Part shown: positions 1 through 8,747 of the stretch, piece by piece
Layout: the number at the start of each line of letters is the position of its first letter
How positions within the stretch are numbered: position 1 is the first letter of the stretch
NCBI GenBank assembly: GCA_902798545.1
Contig: CADBWQ010000008.1
Span: 1 to 64,000 of the forward strand
Length of the DNA stretch: 64,000 bases
Source: Oscillospiraceae bacterium
GTDB lineage: Bacteria > Bacillota > Clostridia > Oscillospirales > Oscillospiraceae
Direction of reading: 5' to 3'
Position numbers and translations under genes: made by a program
The notes under the pieces: generated by a model
What the model was told of the DNA's origin: nothing
Seen by the model: only the letters and a program-made list of their open reading frames with translations
Database searches by the model: none

Positions 1-1
1 C

Positions 2-349
2 CCGTTTGACCCCGCGGGTCGGATCGCCCTCCCACATACAGACATTGCTTTTTTCTCGGATGATGCGCTGGATGACAGCAGCCTGAAAGAAAAGATCCTA
101 GCTGTGTCTGCCGCCGGGCCGAAGCTGGTAATCGCCACGCGCGGTGCACAGGGGAGTCTGGCCTATGACGGACGGTGCTTCGTTTCCTGCGCCCCCGCTC
201 CCTGCGCCCTGATCGACACCATGGGAGCAGGCGACAGCTTTATTGCCGGCTTCCTGGTCAGCTGGCTCTCCGGGAACGCTTTGCCGGAATGTATGCAGGC
301 AGGCGCGGAAAAAGCCGCCGTCACCATCGGCCACAAAGGCGCCTGGTAA
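2..349 (+). CDS. frlD: Fructoselysine 6-kinase-like PfkB sugar kinase (3' end only)
   Basis: The gene enters from the left edge and only its last ~115 codons are present. The frame carries the PfkB signature 2, DTMGAGDSFIAGF, whose Asp is the catalytic base and whose GAGD forms the anion hole. It also has the preceding TRGAQGSLAYDG strand. The stretch around HTDIAFFS and the end TIGHKGAW resemble FrlD, which phosphorylates fructoselysine (an Amadori product) at C6 before deglycation. I infer the FrlD subtype from family resemblance only; another PfkB kinase is possible because the substrate-binding N-terminus lies outside the window. The stop codon is followed by an AT-rich stretch and then a convergent minus-strand operon. 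Confidence 0.7.
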   Translation, partial: PFDPAGRIALPHTDIAFFSDDALDDSSLKEKILAVSAAGPKLVIATRGAQGSLAYDGRCFVSCAPAPCALIDTMGAGDSFIAGFLVSWLSGNALPECMQAGAEKAAVTIGHKGAW

Positions 350-402
350 CAGCGGTGTTTCTACGAGCTCCGAAAACACATGGTGTTTCCGGAGAACAAG
401 GT

Positions 403-525
403 TTATTTTCTCTTTTTTGACTTTCTCAGGGGAAGTCCCAGAAGGTTTGCATCAAAGTCCTTGAGAATCTCCTCGAACCGGCCCAGATAAGCCCGGGCGG
501 AAGCAATGAATGCGACAAAATCCAT
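403..525 (-). CDS. Small 40-residue ORF downstream of the aldo-keto reductase
   Basis: A 40-codon frame starts with ATG at 525, preceded by an AGGAGTG ribosome site at ordinary spacing that sits just past the stop of the aldo-keto reductase. The product would be a short amphipathic peptide beginning MDFVAFIASARAYLGRF and ending in a very basic tail, LRKSKKRK. The good ribosome site and the 18-base gap to the upstream gene suggest cotranslation within one operon. I do not recognise a family. It could be a chance frame, so confidence is low. Confidence 0.35.
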   Translation of the reverse strand: MDFVAFIASARAYLGRFEEILKDFDANLLGLPLRKSKKRK

Positions 526-543
526 TGATACACTCCTGTGGAT

Positions 544-1548
544 TCACGCGAGGATCGCTTCAATTTCCTGCAGTTCCTGTGCGGAAAAGTCCGGGAACTG
601 CAGGGCTTTGATGTTCTCCCGGATCTGCTCCGGCCGGCTCGCGCCAATCAGCGCCGAGGTCACTCTTCCATCCCGCAGCACCCACTGCAGGGCCATCTGC
701 GCCAGGCTCTCTCCGCGCTTTGCCGCCAGCTCATTGAGCCTGACTACCCGTGCAATCTTCTCTTCCGTGATCATATCGGGCTTCAGATAGCGGGGGTCAT
801 GGCCCGCTCTGGAATCCGCCGGAATACCGTGAATATACTTGTCGGTGAGCAGGCCTCCGGCGAGAGGCTGGAACACAATGCAGCCCATACCCTCACCTGC
901 CAGCGTTCCCAGCAGCTCTTCTTCGATATTGCGGGTGAACATGTTGTAGCGCGACTGGCAGATCAGGAGCGGAACTCCCAAGGCCTTCATGATTTCAGCC
1001 GCCTGCCTGGCGCGGTCCGCCGGGTAGTTCGAGATCCCGACGTACAGGGCCCTGCCGCTGTCTACAATGGTCTTCAGGGCGCCCATGGTCTCCTCCAGGG
1101 GGGTCTCCGGGTCCGGACGGTGGTGGTAGAAGATGTCGACATAGTCCAGATGCATCCGCTTCAGGCTCTGATCCGCGCTCGCGATCAGGTACTTTCTGCT
1201 GCCGAAGTTGCCGTAGGGGCCGGGCCACATGTCATAGCCCGCCTTGGTCGAGATGATCAGCTCATCCCGGTACGGCCGCCAGTCGCGGTCCATATGGATA
1301 CCGAAATTGGTCTCTGCTTCTCCATAGGGAGGACCGTAGTTGTTGGCAAGATCAAAATGGGTGATCCCCGCGTCAAAGGCTGTTCGCAGGATCTGCTGCT
1401 GCACGCCAAGGGGCGTGATGTTCCCGAAATTGTGCCACAGGCCGAACGAGAGCCGCGGCAGCATCAGGCCGCTGTTCCCGCACCTTCTGTAAAAATCGCT
1501 TTGCGCATAGCGCGTTTCACTCGCTGTATAGGATTCATATAACTGCAT
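544..1548 (-). CDS. Aldo-keto reductase, YghZ/L-glyceraldehyde-3-phosphate reductase type
   Basis: This 334-residue protein is full length for the family. It is an NADPH-dependent (beta/alpha)8-barrel oxidoreductase of the type that reduces L-glyceraldehyde 3-phosphate and other small aldehydes. Visible hallmarks are the catalytic Asp/Tyr region HFDLANNYGPPYGEAE near residue 65, the Lys of STKAGYDMWPGPYG, the His of DIFYHHRPDPETP, and the C-terminal cofactor loop SALIGASRPEQIRENI. The YGPPYGEAE and MWPGPYG segments are typical of the YghZ subgroup rather than of ion-channel beta-subunit relatives. A consensus promoter lies directly upstream on the same strand. The subgroup call is firm; the physiological substrate is not shown by the sequence. 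Confidence 0.88.
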   Translation of the reverse strand: MQLYESYTASETRYAQSDFYRRCGNSGLMLPRLSFGLWHNFGNITPLGVQQQILRTAFDAGITHFDLANNYGPPYGEAETNFGIHMDRDWRPYRDELIISTKAGYDMWPGPYGNFGSRKYLIASADQSLKRMHLDYVDIFYHHRPDPETPLEETMGALKTIVDSGRALYVGISNYPADRARQAAEIMKALGVPLLICQSRYNMFTRNIEEELLGTLAGEGMGCIVFQPLAGGLLTDKYIHGIPADSRAGHDPRYLKPDMITEEKIARVVRLNELAAKRGESLAQMALQWVLRDGRVTSALIGASRPEQIRENIKALQFPDFSAQELQEIEAILA

Positions 1549-1587
1549 TCCGATCCCCTCCAGGTCAGACTTTATAATCCTGTGCTG

Positions 1588-1616
1588 ATTCTACCCCGCT
1601 TCCGGGTCCATGTCAA
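1588..1616 (-). promoter_or_regulatory. Sigma-A-type promoter of the aldo-keto reductase
   Basis: Read on the minus strand, TTGACA (1611-1616) is separated by 17 bases from TAGAAT (1588-1593). This is a near-perfect sigma-70-type promoter about 40 bases upstream of the aldo-keto reductase start. Confidence 0.75.
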
Positions 1617-1687
1617 CAAATCCGTCTGAAGAACGTTCCGAAAAATGCACAGGTCTGCAAGAGGGTATTCTGCTGTCTGATAATTTC

Positions 1688-1716
1688 TTTACAAATCTGC
1701 ACGTCATCTGTATAAT
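1688..1716 (+). promoter_or_regulatory. Sigma-A-type promoter of the three-gene sensing operon
   Basis: TTTACA (1688-1693), a 17-base spacer and a perfect TATAAT (1711-1716) precede the response regulator. Transcription would begin near 1723. This rules out the far-upstream ATG at 1610 and supports the GTG start at 1754. Confidence 0.75.
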
Positions 1717-1753
1717 CAGACCCAGAATCAGGTCCGGAAAAGAGGGGATCAGT

Positions 1754-3007
1754 GTGGCCGAGGAGTATTATACTGTTGTAGTTGCCGACGATGAGGAGGA
1801 ACTGCGGGAAGCGGTCTGCAGCATGATTCGCTGGGAGGAGATCGGCTTTCGCCTGGTCGGAAGTGCCGGAAACGGCCTGGATGCTCTGCAGCTGGTTGAA
1901 CAGCTGCAGCCGGATCTGCTGCTGACCGATATTCAGATGCCCTTTATCACCGGAACAGAACTGGCAAAGAGTGTCCGGGAGCTGCAGCCGCTCATTTCGA
2001 TCGCATTTCTGTCCGGTTATGATGATTTCGAATACGCACAGCGCGCGATCGAAAACCGTGTCATTTCTTATCTGCTGAAACCGATCAGCGTGGCAGAGCT
2101 CACCGCCGCTCTGTGCGAAATCCACAAAAAAATGGAGAGGAGTTTTCAGGAGCTGCTGCCGGTTGATGTGCATGTCAGCAAGCATCTGACCACTGCCTCT
2201 CTCCTGCTGGATCCCTATGCGGAATACTCCGCTGAGGAGGCCGAAGCCCTGCTTCTGGAAAGCGGGATGGTTTTTACCCGGCCCTATGACATCGCTGTCT
2301 TTTCCGTCCGGGTTCATCATGCGGATCAGCGCTCTGCACATATGATCGACCGTATTCTGCGCAAGTATTTCAGCTGCTGCAGCTTTGCTTCGGGAGGCAG
2401 GATTCTGAGTCTGGTTATTTCGGAGAACGGGTTTTCTCAGATCGGAGCGGCGCTGGATGAGCTCTATTACGCCTGCCGGCGCATGCTGGATGAGAACTGT
2501 ATTCTCGGCATCAGTCGTTTTTACCCGTCTCTGCGAAACTGCACGGAGGCCTGCCGTGAAGCTGTCGAAACACAGCAGAACGCTTCTGAAGCAGGTATTT
2601 TCCGATACGAAGACCGGCTCGCCCATTTTGGAACCGCCACATCAAGCATCTCCGTCAGCTCTGCCGGAGAGGGGGTTCGTTCTCTGTGCCGGCAGGCGAT
2701 GAAAATTATCGCATCCGAGTACCCGGATGAAACACTGAGCCTGAGTTCTGTCAGCGAACGGCTTCATGTGAATCCGAATTACCTGAGTGCCAACATGAAA
2801 AAATATGCCGGTGATACCTTTATCAATTTGCTGATCAGGGAACGGATGGAGCAGGCGCTTCGGCTTCTTCAGCAGCCCGGTGGGATGAAAATTGCGGAAA
2901 TTGCCACAGCCTGCGGCTACAGCGACCAGCATTACTTCAGTTACTGTTTCAAAAAATATCACGGAACCAGTCCGGTCAGGATGCGCCGCTCGGAGGAATC
3001 GGTATGA
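1754..3007 (+). CDS. YesN-type response regulator with AraC DNA-binding domain
   Basis: The protein has 417 residues. An N-terminal receiver domain has the acidic pair D12/D13, phospho-acceptor D59 (LLLTDIQMP) and K109 (YLLKPIS). A poorly conserved middle linker follows. The C-terminal ~100 residues are two AraC-type helix-turn-helices (LSSVSERLHVNPNYLS and IAEIATACGYSDQHYF). I chose the GTG at 1754 because it follows an AGAGGGG ribosome site and the mapped promoter, and because the receiver domain begins immediately. The stop overlaps the start of the sensor kinase by four bases (ATGA), so the two are translationally coupled. It probably activates the adjacent sugar importer genes. Confidence 0.9.
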   Translation: MAEEYYTVVVADDEEELREAVCSMIRWEEIGFRLVGSAGNGLDALQLVEQLQPDLLLTDIQMPFITGTELAKSVRELQPLISIAFLSGYDDFEYAQRAIENRVISYLLKPISVAELTAALCEIHKKMERSFQELLPVDVHVSKHLTTASLLLDPYAEYSAEEAEALLLESGMVFTRPYDIAVFSVRVHHADQRSAHMIDRILRKYFSCCSFASGGRILSLVISENGFSQIGAALDELYYACRRMLDENCILGISRFYPSLRNCTEACREAVETQQNASEAGIFRYEDRLAHFGTATSSISVSSAGEGVRSLCRQAMKIIASEYPDETLSLSSVSERLHVNPNYLSANMKKYAGDTFINLLIRERMEQALRLLQQPGGMKIAEIATACGYSDQHYFSYCFKKYHGTSPVRMRRSEESV

Positions 3008-4722
3008 AGAATCGCGGTATCCACATGAGCACGCTTCTCACAATCTCAAATCTGGCTATCGTCCTTCTTGTTCTCTCCGGTGCAGTTTTTCTCTTTGCGC
3101 GAACATACCAGCAGCAGCTTACAGGAACCGCCCGGACAAACAGCCTCCGCACGGTAACGCAGGTCAGCAGTACCGTCGATGACTATCTCGCCGAAATCAA
3201 CGCCGTGATGCGCACCCTGGAGGAGGAAATGAGCGACCCTGAGAAGCAACGGTCCGATTTCTTTGATGTCTTTCTTCGAACCCGTCCGGATGTGGTCGCA
3301 GTGTCCACTTATGATCCTGCGGGAAACCTCTCACACTGTTACAGTAGATTCGGTCCGCCGACAGGAACCCGGTCAGACGGCATTAATCTCTCTCTGGATC
3401 TGCAGCGCCTTCTCTCCGAGCCGGATGGATATGTTTCCGCCCCGCATGTTGTGACCTTCTTTCAGGATGTGTATCCCTGGGTTATTACGGTGGTCTCTCC
3501 GCTGGCGGAAGAAAGCGGCGAGCACTGGATCGCTCTGGACATCAGCTGCAGTGATATTTCCTACTACATCAGCGACAGCGGCATCGGGCGGCGCGGATAC
3601 TGCTATCTGATGGACACGGACGGGAACATCGTCTATCATCCTCAGCAGCAACTGATCTACTCCGATCTTAAAACAGAGGACTCCACCCGGATTGCCACTC
3701 TGGAAGACGGAAGCTATGTGGAGGGCATGGTTATCTATGCCGTCAAAACCCTGAGCAACGGCCAGTGGAGGCTGGTCGGAGTCAGTTTTCTACAGGAATT
3801 TCTGGCTGAGAGTCTGCGGCAACTTGGCACAATTCTCCTGATTCTCGCTGCTTTGGTACTTCTTGCGGCACTCCTGATCAGTGCTGTCATGAGCACGGTG
3901 CTCTCCCGTCCTCTGCGGGATCTGGAACACGCCATGGAGCAGTTTGAGGATGACGCCGACCGGTTCAACTATGAGCCGCCGAAGATCGCCGTTCGGGAAA
4001 TTCACCATCTCTCCGTCTCCTTCCGCGACCTCGTTCTCAAGGTTCAGCAACTGATGAAAACGGTCCGGGAGGAAGAGATCGATCTTCGAAAAACGGAGCT
4101 GCGCGCCTTGCAGGCCCAGATCAATCCACATTTTCTGTACAACACACTGGACTCGATCTCCTGGATGTGTGAACAGGGTAAAAACGCCGAGGCTGTCGAG
4201 ATGGTCAATGCCCTTGCGCGCCTGTTCCGCATCAGCATCAGCCGCGGGCACGAGTTGATTCCCATCCGCAGCGAACTGCAGCATGCGGAGAGCTATCTGG
4301 AGATTCAGGCGCACCGCTATAAAAACCAGTTTACCTGGTCGATCCATGCCGAGGAAGCCTGTCTGGATTATCTCTGCCACAAAATCACACTCCAACCGAT
4401 CATTGAAAACGCGATCTATCATGGGATCAACGGTCTTGTCGACGACGGAGAGATCCTGGTCTCCGTCCGGGAAGACGGAGCGGATATTCTCTTCACCGTA
4501 ACCGACAACGGGTCCGGCATGACAGAGGAACAGATCTCTGCCATCATGCAGAAAGACCACAGTGACCGGGCGGGAATCGGGATCAAAAACGTGAATGACA
4601 GGCTGACCATTTATTTCGGTCCCGCATATGGCATTCAGATTGACAGTGAACCGGACCGCGGTACCAGTGTTCTGATCCGCATGCCCAAGGTGAGAGAGGA
4701 GACCGATTATGAGAAAAAATAA
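3004..4722 (+). CDS. YesM/LytS-type sensor histidine kinase
   Basis: This 572-residue membrane kinase has a first transmembrane helix near residues 10-30 and an extracellular sensing region of about 230 residues (Cache-like, with WVITVVSPLAEESGEHWIAL). A second helix (LILAALVLLAALLISAVM) is followed by a HAMP-like stretch. The His_kinase module has QINPHFLYN, with H376 as the phospho-acceptor. The GHKL ATPase has N-box PIIENAIYHGI, G1 DNGSGM and G2 GIGIKNVNDR. It overlaps the response regulator upstream and the lipoprotein gene downstream (14 bases). It should pass the state of the lipoprotein sensor to the YesN-type regulator. Confidence 0.92.
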   Translation: MKNRGIHMSTLLTISNLAIVLLVLSGAVFLFARTYQQQLTGTARTNSLRTVTQVSSTVDDYLAEINAVMRTLEEEMSDPEKQRSDFFDVFLRTRPDVVAVSTYDPAGNLSHCYSRFGPPTGTRSDGINLSLDLQRLLSEPDGYVSAPHVVTFFQDVYPWVITVVSPLAEESGEHWIALDISCSDISYYISDSGIGRRGYCYLMDTDGNIVYHPQQQLIYSDLKTEDSTRIATLEDGSYVEGMVIYAVKTLSNGQWRLVGVSFLQEFLAESLRQLGTILLILAALVLLAALLISAVMSTVLSRPLRDLEHAMEQFEDDADRFNYEPPKIAVREIHHLSVSFRDLVLKVQQLMKTVREEEIDLRKTELRALQAQINPHFLYNTLDSISWMCEQGKNAEAVEMVNALARLFRISISRGHELIPIRSELQHAESYLEIQAHRYKNQFTWSIHAEEACLDYLCHKITLQPIIENAIYHGINGLVDDGEILVSVREDGADILFTVTDNGSGMTEEQISAIMQKDHSDRAGIGIKNVNDRLTIYFGPAYGIQIDSEPDRGTSVLIRMPKVREETDYEKK

Positions 4723-5671
4723 GGCTCTGCTCCTGCTCCTTCTGGTTTCGCTTCTGCTCAGCGCCTGCGGGCAGGCACAGGAACGTTCCTCGCCGTACAG
4801 GATTTACCTGATCTCCAAATCCACTTCCACCGAGTTCTGGCGTTCCGTTTTCGCCGGGGCAAATGCTGCCAGGGCGGAATACAACGTGGAACTTACCATC
4901 TGCGGTCCGGAGACAGAGGAAGACTATCTCGGACAGAACCGGTATATTGAAGAGGCGGTCCGGAATCACGCCGATGCCATTGTTTTTTCTGCCATCAGTT
5001 ATACGGAAAACGCTCCTGCCATCGATGCCGCCGCAGAAGCCGGCATCAAAATTGTCGTGATCGACAGCGACGTCAATTCCTCCCGTGTCAGTGCCCGCAT
5101 CGGAACGGATAACATTCAGGCCGGAAGAATTACCGCAGCCGCCGCGCTTGATACAGATGAGGCGCATCTTTCCGTCGGCATTGTGAATTTCGCACTTGTC
5201 AGCAGAAACGGAGAGGAACGGGAAATCGGTCTGCGGGAGGAACTCGAAAAGGACCCCCGGGTCGAGCAGATCCATACGGTCAACTCCCTTACCGATCATG
5301 TCGCGGCTCGGACGAGCGCGATCTCTCTGTTGGCAGAGTACCCGGAGATCAATGTCCTGATCGGGCTGAACGAGCCTCTCGGGGTCGGGGTCGCAGAGGC
5401 TTCTGAAACACTTGACCTGGGCAGCCGGGTCCGTGTGATTTCCTTTGATTCGAATATCCGCTGTATCGACCTGCTGCGAAGCGGTGCCGTATCCGCCCTG
5501 ATTGTACAGAATCCTTACGCGATGGGTTATCTTGGGGTCGAGACCGCCTGGAAAGTTCTGGAAGGTCAGAGCTTTCGTCCCGATCAGCTGATTGATACCG
5601 CCACCTCCATTATCACAAGAGAAAACATGTTTACAGTGGAGGGGCAAAGAATTCTGTTTTCATTCGGGTAA
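4709..5671 (+). CDS. Lipoprotein sugar-binding sensor protein (type 1 periplasmic-binding fold)
   Basis: The 320-residue product opens with a strong lipoprotein signal (hydrophobic core, then LLLSACG, Cys at about residue 20). It continues as a ribose/xylose-type binding protein: YLISKSTSTEFWRSVFAGA, ADAIVFSAISYTENAPAIDAAAEAGIKIVVIDSDV, and a hinge near VRVISFDSN. It overlaps the kinase gene by 14 bases, and no ABC genes are fused to this operon. That layout matches three-component systems such as XylFII-LytS-YesN of clostridia, in which a tethered binding protein reports sugar to the kinase. The sensor role is inferred; the ligand is unknown. Confidence 0.85.
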   Translation: MRKNKALLLLLLVSLLLSACGQAQERSSPYRIYLISKSTSTEFWRSVFAGANAARAEYNVELTICGPETEEDYLGQNRYIEEAVRNHADAIVFSAISYTENAPAIDAAAEAGIKIVVIDSDVNSSRVSARIGTDNIQAGRITAAAALDTDEAHLSVGIVNFALVSRNGEEREIGLREELEKDPRVEQIHTVNSLTDHVAARTSAISLLAEYPEINVLIGLNEPLGVGVAEASETLDLGSRVRVISFDSNIRCIDLLRSGAVSALIVQNPYAMGYLGVETAWKVLEGQSFRPDQLIDTATSIITRENMFTVEGQRILFSFG

Positions 5672-5840
5672 TTATGCACTCTGCACAATTTTAGATGTAC
5701 ATTTTTGACACTTTCAACGAGAGAAATGAAGAATCTTAACTTTTTTCATAAAGAAAATCCATTGCTTTTCTTTTCCGGTCTGCTAAGATAGTATTGGAAA
5801 AAGGGGATCTATCCCTGAATTTGAAATGGAGGAAAAAACC

Positions 5841-7103
5841 ATGAAGAAAATCCTTGCAGTTGCCCTGGCACTGATGCTGGTCTTCTCCCTGGGCTGCACG
5901 GCTTTTGCCGCCGGCGTTCCCAACGCAGAGAAACCGGTCATCTGGTTCAACCGTCAGCCTTCCAACAGCCAGACCGGTGAGCTGGACATGGACGCTCTTA
6001 CCTGGAATGAAAACACCTACTATGTTGGCTTCGACGCCATCCAGGGTGCTGTTCTGCAGGGCCAGATGATCGTGGATTATCTGCAGGCCCAGGGTGCTGA
6101 GATCGACCGCAACGGCGACGGCATCATCGGTTACGTCCTGTGCATCGGCGATGTCGGCCACAACGACTCCATCGCCCGTACCCGCGGCGCACGTCTGGCT
6201 CTCGGCACCGCTGTTCCCGACAGCGCCCAGGGCAAGACCGAGGTCGGCGACATCAACGACGTCGATCCTACTCCCATCGGCACCAACCTGGACGGTTCTG
6301 CCTCCAACGTGAAAGACGGCTCCATCGCCATCGGCGGACAGGACTTCGTCGTCCGTGAGCTCGCCTCCCAGGAGATGAAGAATAATTCCGGCGCCACCTG
6401 GGATGCTCCCACCGCCGGCAACGCCATCAACACCTGGAGCGCCGCGTTCGGCGATCAGATCGACGTTGTTGTCTCCAACAACGACGGCATGGGTATGGCC
6501 ATCTTCAACGCCTGGTCCAAGGAGATCGGCGTTCCCACCTTCGGCTATGATGCCAACAGCGACGCCGTCGCCGCCATCGCCGACGGTTACTGTGGCACTA
6601 TCTCCCAGAATGCCGACGTTCAGGCTTACCTGACGCTCCGCACCCTGCGCAACGCGCTCGACGGCATTGATATCATGACCGGTATCAGCATCCCCGACGC
6701 CGCGGGCAACGTCCTTTCCGAGGACCTGTACTACTATGATGAAGCAACCCGTTGCTTCTATGCTCTCAACGGCGCTGTCACAGCGGCAAACTATGAGGCG
6801 TTCCTGGATGCCACTGCTCCGAATCCCGCCTTCAGCAACCAGCTGAGCGAGGAAGATGCCGCGGTGAAGAACGTCTGGCTCGACATCTTCAACTCCACGG
6901 ATAACTTCCTGAACGCCACCTACCTGCCCCAGCTGCAGAACTATGACAAGGTTCTGAACCTGAACGTCGAGTATGTCAAGGGCGATGGTCAGACCGAAGG
7001 CAACATCATCGACCGCCTTGCCAACCCCGACGCATATGAAGGATTTGCCATCAACATGGTGAAAACGGACAATGCCGCTTCCTACATGGCAAAGCTCAGC
7101 TGA
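5841..7103 (+). CDS. mglB: Galactose/glucose-type sugar ABC transporter substrate-binding protein
   Basis: The 420-residue precursor has an AxA signal peptide (…CTAFAAG). The mature protein belongs to the MglB group of clostridia, recognisable by RNGDGIIGYVLCIGDVGHNDSIARTRG-like sequence (about residues 95-120), DVVVSNNDGMGMAIFNAW and a C-terminal DNAASYMA. It captures a hexose such as galactose or glucose for the MglA/MglC pump encoded just downstream. ATG 5841 is chosen because GGAGG sits 8 bases before it; the ATG at 5826 lies within that ribosome site. Codon use is strongly biased towards C-ending codons, as in a highly expressed gene. No clear lipobox cysteine is present. Confidence 0.87.
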   Translation: MKKILAVALALMLVFSLGCTAFAAGVPNAEKPVIWFNRQPSNSQTGELDMDALTWNENTYYVGFDAIQGAVLQGQMIVDYLQAQGAEIDRNGDGIIGYVLCIGDVGHNDSIARTRGARLALGTAVPDSAQGKTEVGDINDVDPTPIGTNLDGSASNVKDGSIAIGGQDFVVRELASQEMKNNSGATWDAPTAGNAINTWSAAFGDQIDVVVSNNDGMGMAIFNAWSKEIGVPTFGYDANSDAVAAIADGYCGTISQNADVQAYLTLRTLRNALDGIDIMTGISIPDAAGNVLSEDLYYYDEATRCFYALNGAVTAANYEAFLDATAPNPAFSNQLSEEDAAVKNVWLDIFNSTDNFLNATYLPQLQNYDKVLNLNVEYVKGDGQTEGNIIDRLANPDAYEGFAINMVKTDNAASYMAKLS

Positions 7104-7154
7104 TCACTGCGTCGCGGATTCATAACATCGAAAGCCCCGATCACAAATCGGCGG

Positions 7155-7188
7155 ACGGGGATGTGGCATTCACCACATCCCCGTTTTA
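7155..7188 (+). terminator. Stem-loop with T-run between mglB and mglA
   Basis: A perfect 12-bp stem (7155-7166 with 7173-7184) with a 6-base loop is followed by TTTT. It sits inside the operon, so it probably acts as a leaky terminator or 3'-end stabiliser that raises the amount of binding-protein mRNA over the pump mRNA. Confidence 0.75.
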
Positions 7189-7219
7189 ATCATGCATAGG
7201 AAAAGGCAGGAATACAACG

Positions 7220-8728
7220 ATGGCTGATCCGAATAGAAAAACCGTCTTATCCATCCGGGACATGTGCAAGTCCTTCGGACGCAACCGCGTTCTCGACCAC
7301 ATCGACCTGGATGTGAAAGAGGGCAGCATCATGGGTCTGATGGGCGAAAACGGCGCCGGAAAATCAACCATGATGAAATGCCTGTTTGGCACCTATCAGA
7401 AGGACGAAGGAACCATTCGCCTGAACGGAAAAGAAGTCAACTTTTCCGGCCCAAAAGACGCACTGGAAAATGGCGTCGCCATGGTCCATCAGGAACTGAA
7501 TCAGTGCCTGGAACGTAATGTCCTGGACAATCTGTTTCTGGGACGCTATCCGAAAAACTCTCTCGGAATCGTCGACGAAGCCCGCATGAAGAATGAGGCA
7601 ACAGAGCTTTTCCGAAAACTGAATATGACCGTCAATCTGACCGCACCGATGAAGACCATGTCGGTCTCAGCGCGGCAGATGGTGGAGATTGCCAAGGCAA
7701 TTTCCTATAACGCAAAGCTGATCGTACTGGACGAACCCACCTCTTCCCTCACCGTCAGGGAAGTGGAGAAGCTCTTTGAGATGATGCGCAATCTCAAGGC
7801 GCAGGGTATTTCTCTGATCTATATCTCCCATAAGATGGATGAAATATTTGAAATCTGTGACGAGGTCTCCGTTCTGCGTGACGGCAAGATGGTAGTTACC
7901 ACCGAGACCAAAAAGACGGACATGAACCAGCTGATTGCCTATATGGTCGGCCGCTCGCTGGCAAACCGTTTTCCTGCCGTGGACAACATACCCGGCGATG
8001 TTGTTCTGTCCGTACAGCATCTGTCCACCAAGTTCGCGCCCAATCTCAAAGATATTTCCTTTGATGTTCGCGAAGGCGAAATCTTCGGTCTCTACGGTCT
8101 GGTCGGTGCGGGCCGGACAGAGCTTCTGGAGACCATGTTCGGTGTCAGGACACGCGCAGCCGGCCGTGTCTACTACAAGGGGCGTCTGATGAATTTTGAA
8201 AGTGCGAAGGACGCCATGGCACACGGCTTCGCAATGATCACTGAGGAGCGAAAATCCACCGGGCTTTTCCTCGAAGGGGATCTGACCTTTAATACGACAA
8301 TTACCAATCTGAGTCACTATAAAACCGGCATCGCTCTCTCAAAAGACAAGATGGTCAAAGCGACTGCCAATGAGATCAATGTCATGCGCACCAAGTGCAT
8401 GGGACCGGCAGACCCGATTACAGCCCTTTCCGGCGGAAACCAGCAGAAGGTGATTTTCGGCAAGTGGCTGGAGCGAGACCCGGCGGTATTCATGATGGAC
8501 GAACCCACGCGTGGCATCGACGTCGGCGCCAAATATGAAATCTATGAGCTCATCATCAAAATGGCAAAGCTCGGCAAGGCAATTATCGTTGTCTCGTCCG
8601 AGATGCCGGAGATTCTCGGCATCACAAACCGGATCGGCGTCATGTCAAACGGACGGCTGTCCGGAATCGTGAACACCAGAGAAACGAACCAGCAGGAGCT
8701 GCTGAGACTCAGCGCGAAATATCTTTAA
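7220..8728 (+). CDS. mglA: Sugar ABC transporter ATPase with two nucleotide-binding domains
   Basis: The 502-residue protein is the expected length of carbohydrate-uptake (CUT2) ATPases, which carry two fused ABC domains. The first has Walker [10 protein letters not shown] (about residue 40), a signature-like VSARQMVEIAKAI and Walker [12 protein letters not shown]. The second has the degenerate Walker A GLVGAGRTEL, signature LSGGNQQKV and Walker [15 protein letters not shown]. It energises uptake with the MglC-type permease encoded 19 bases downstream. The sugar is inferred from the neighbouring MglB. Confidence 0.93.
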   Translation: MADPNRKTVLSIRDMCKSFGRNRVLDHIDLDVKEGSIMGLMGENGAGKSTMMKCLFGTYQKDEGTIRLNGKEVNFSGPKDALENGVAMVHQELNQCLERNVLDNLFLGRYPKNSLGIVDEARMKNEATELFRKLNMTVNLTAPMKTMSVSARQMVEIAKAISYNAKLIVLDEPTSSLTVREVEKLFEMMRNLKAQGISLIYISHKMDEIFEICDEVSVLRDGKMVVTTETKKTDMNQLIAYMVGRSLANRFPAVDNIPGDVVLSVQHLSTKFAPNLKDISFDVREGEIFGLYGLVGAGRTELLETMFGVRTRAAGRVYYKGRLMNFESAKDAMAHGFAMITEERKSTGLFLEGDLTFNTTITNLSHYKTGIALSKDKMVKATANEINVMRTKCMGPADPITALSGGNQQKVIFGKWLERDPAVFMMDEPTRGIDVGAKYEIYELIIKMAKLGKAIIVVSSEMPEILGITNRIGVMSNGRLSGIVNTRETNQQELLRLSAKYL

Positions 8729-8747
8729 TCGGAGGCAAGACAGAAGC

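Noticed and set aside
538..1542. Long + strand open frame opposite the aldo-keto reductase
   Set aside because: It is antisense to a clearly recognised gene, has no domain, and arises from the GC-rich codon pattern.
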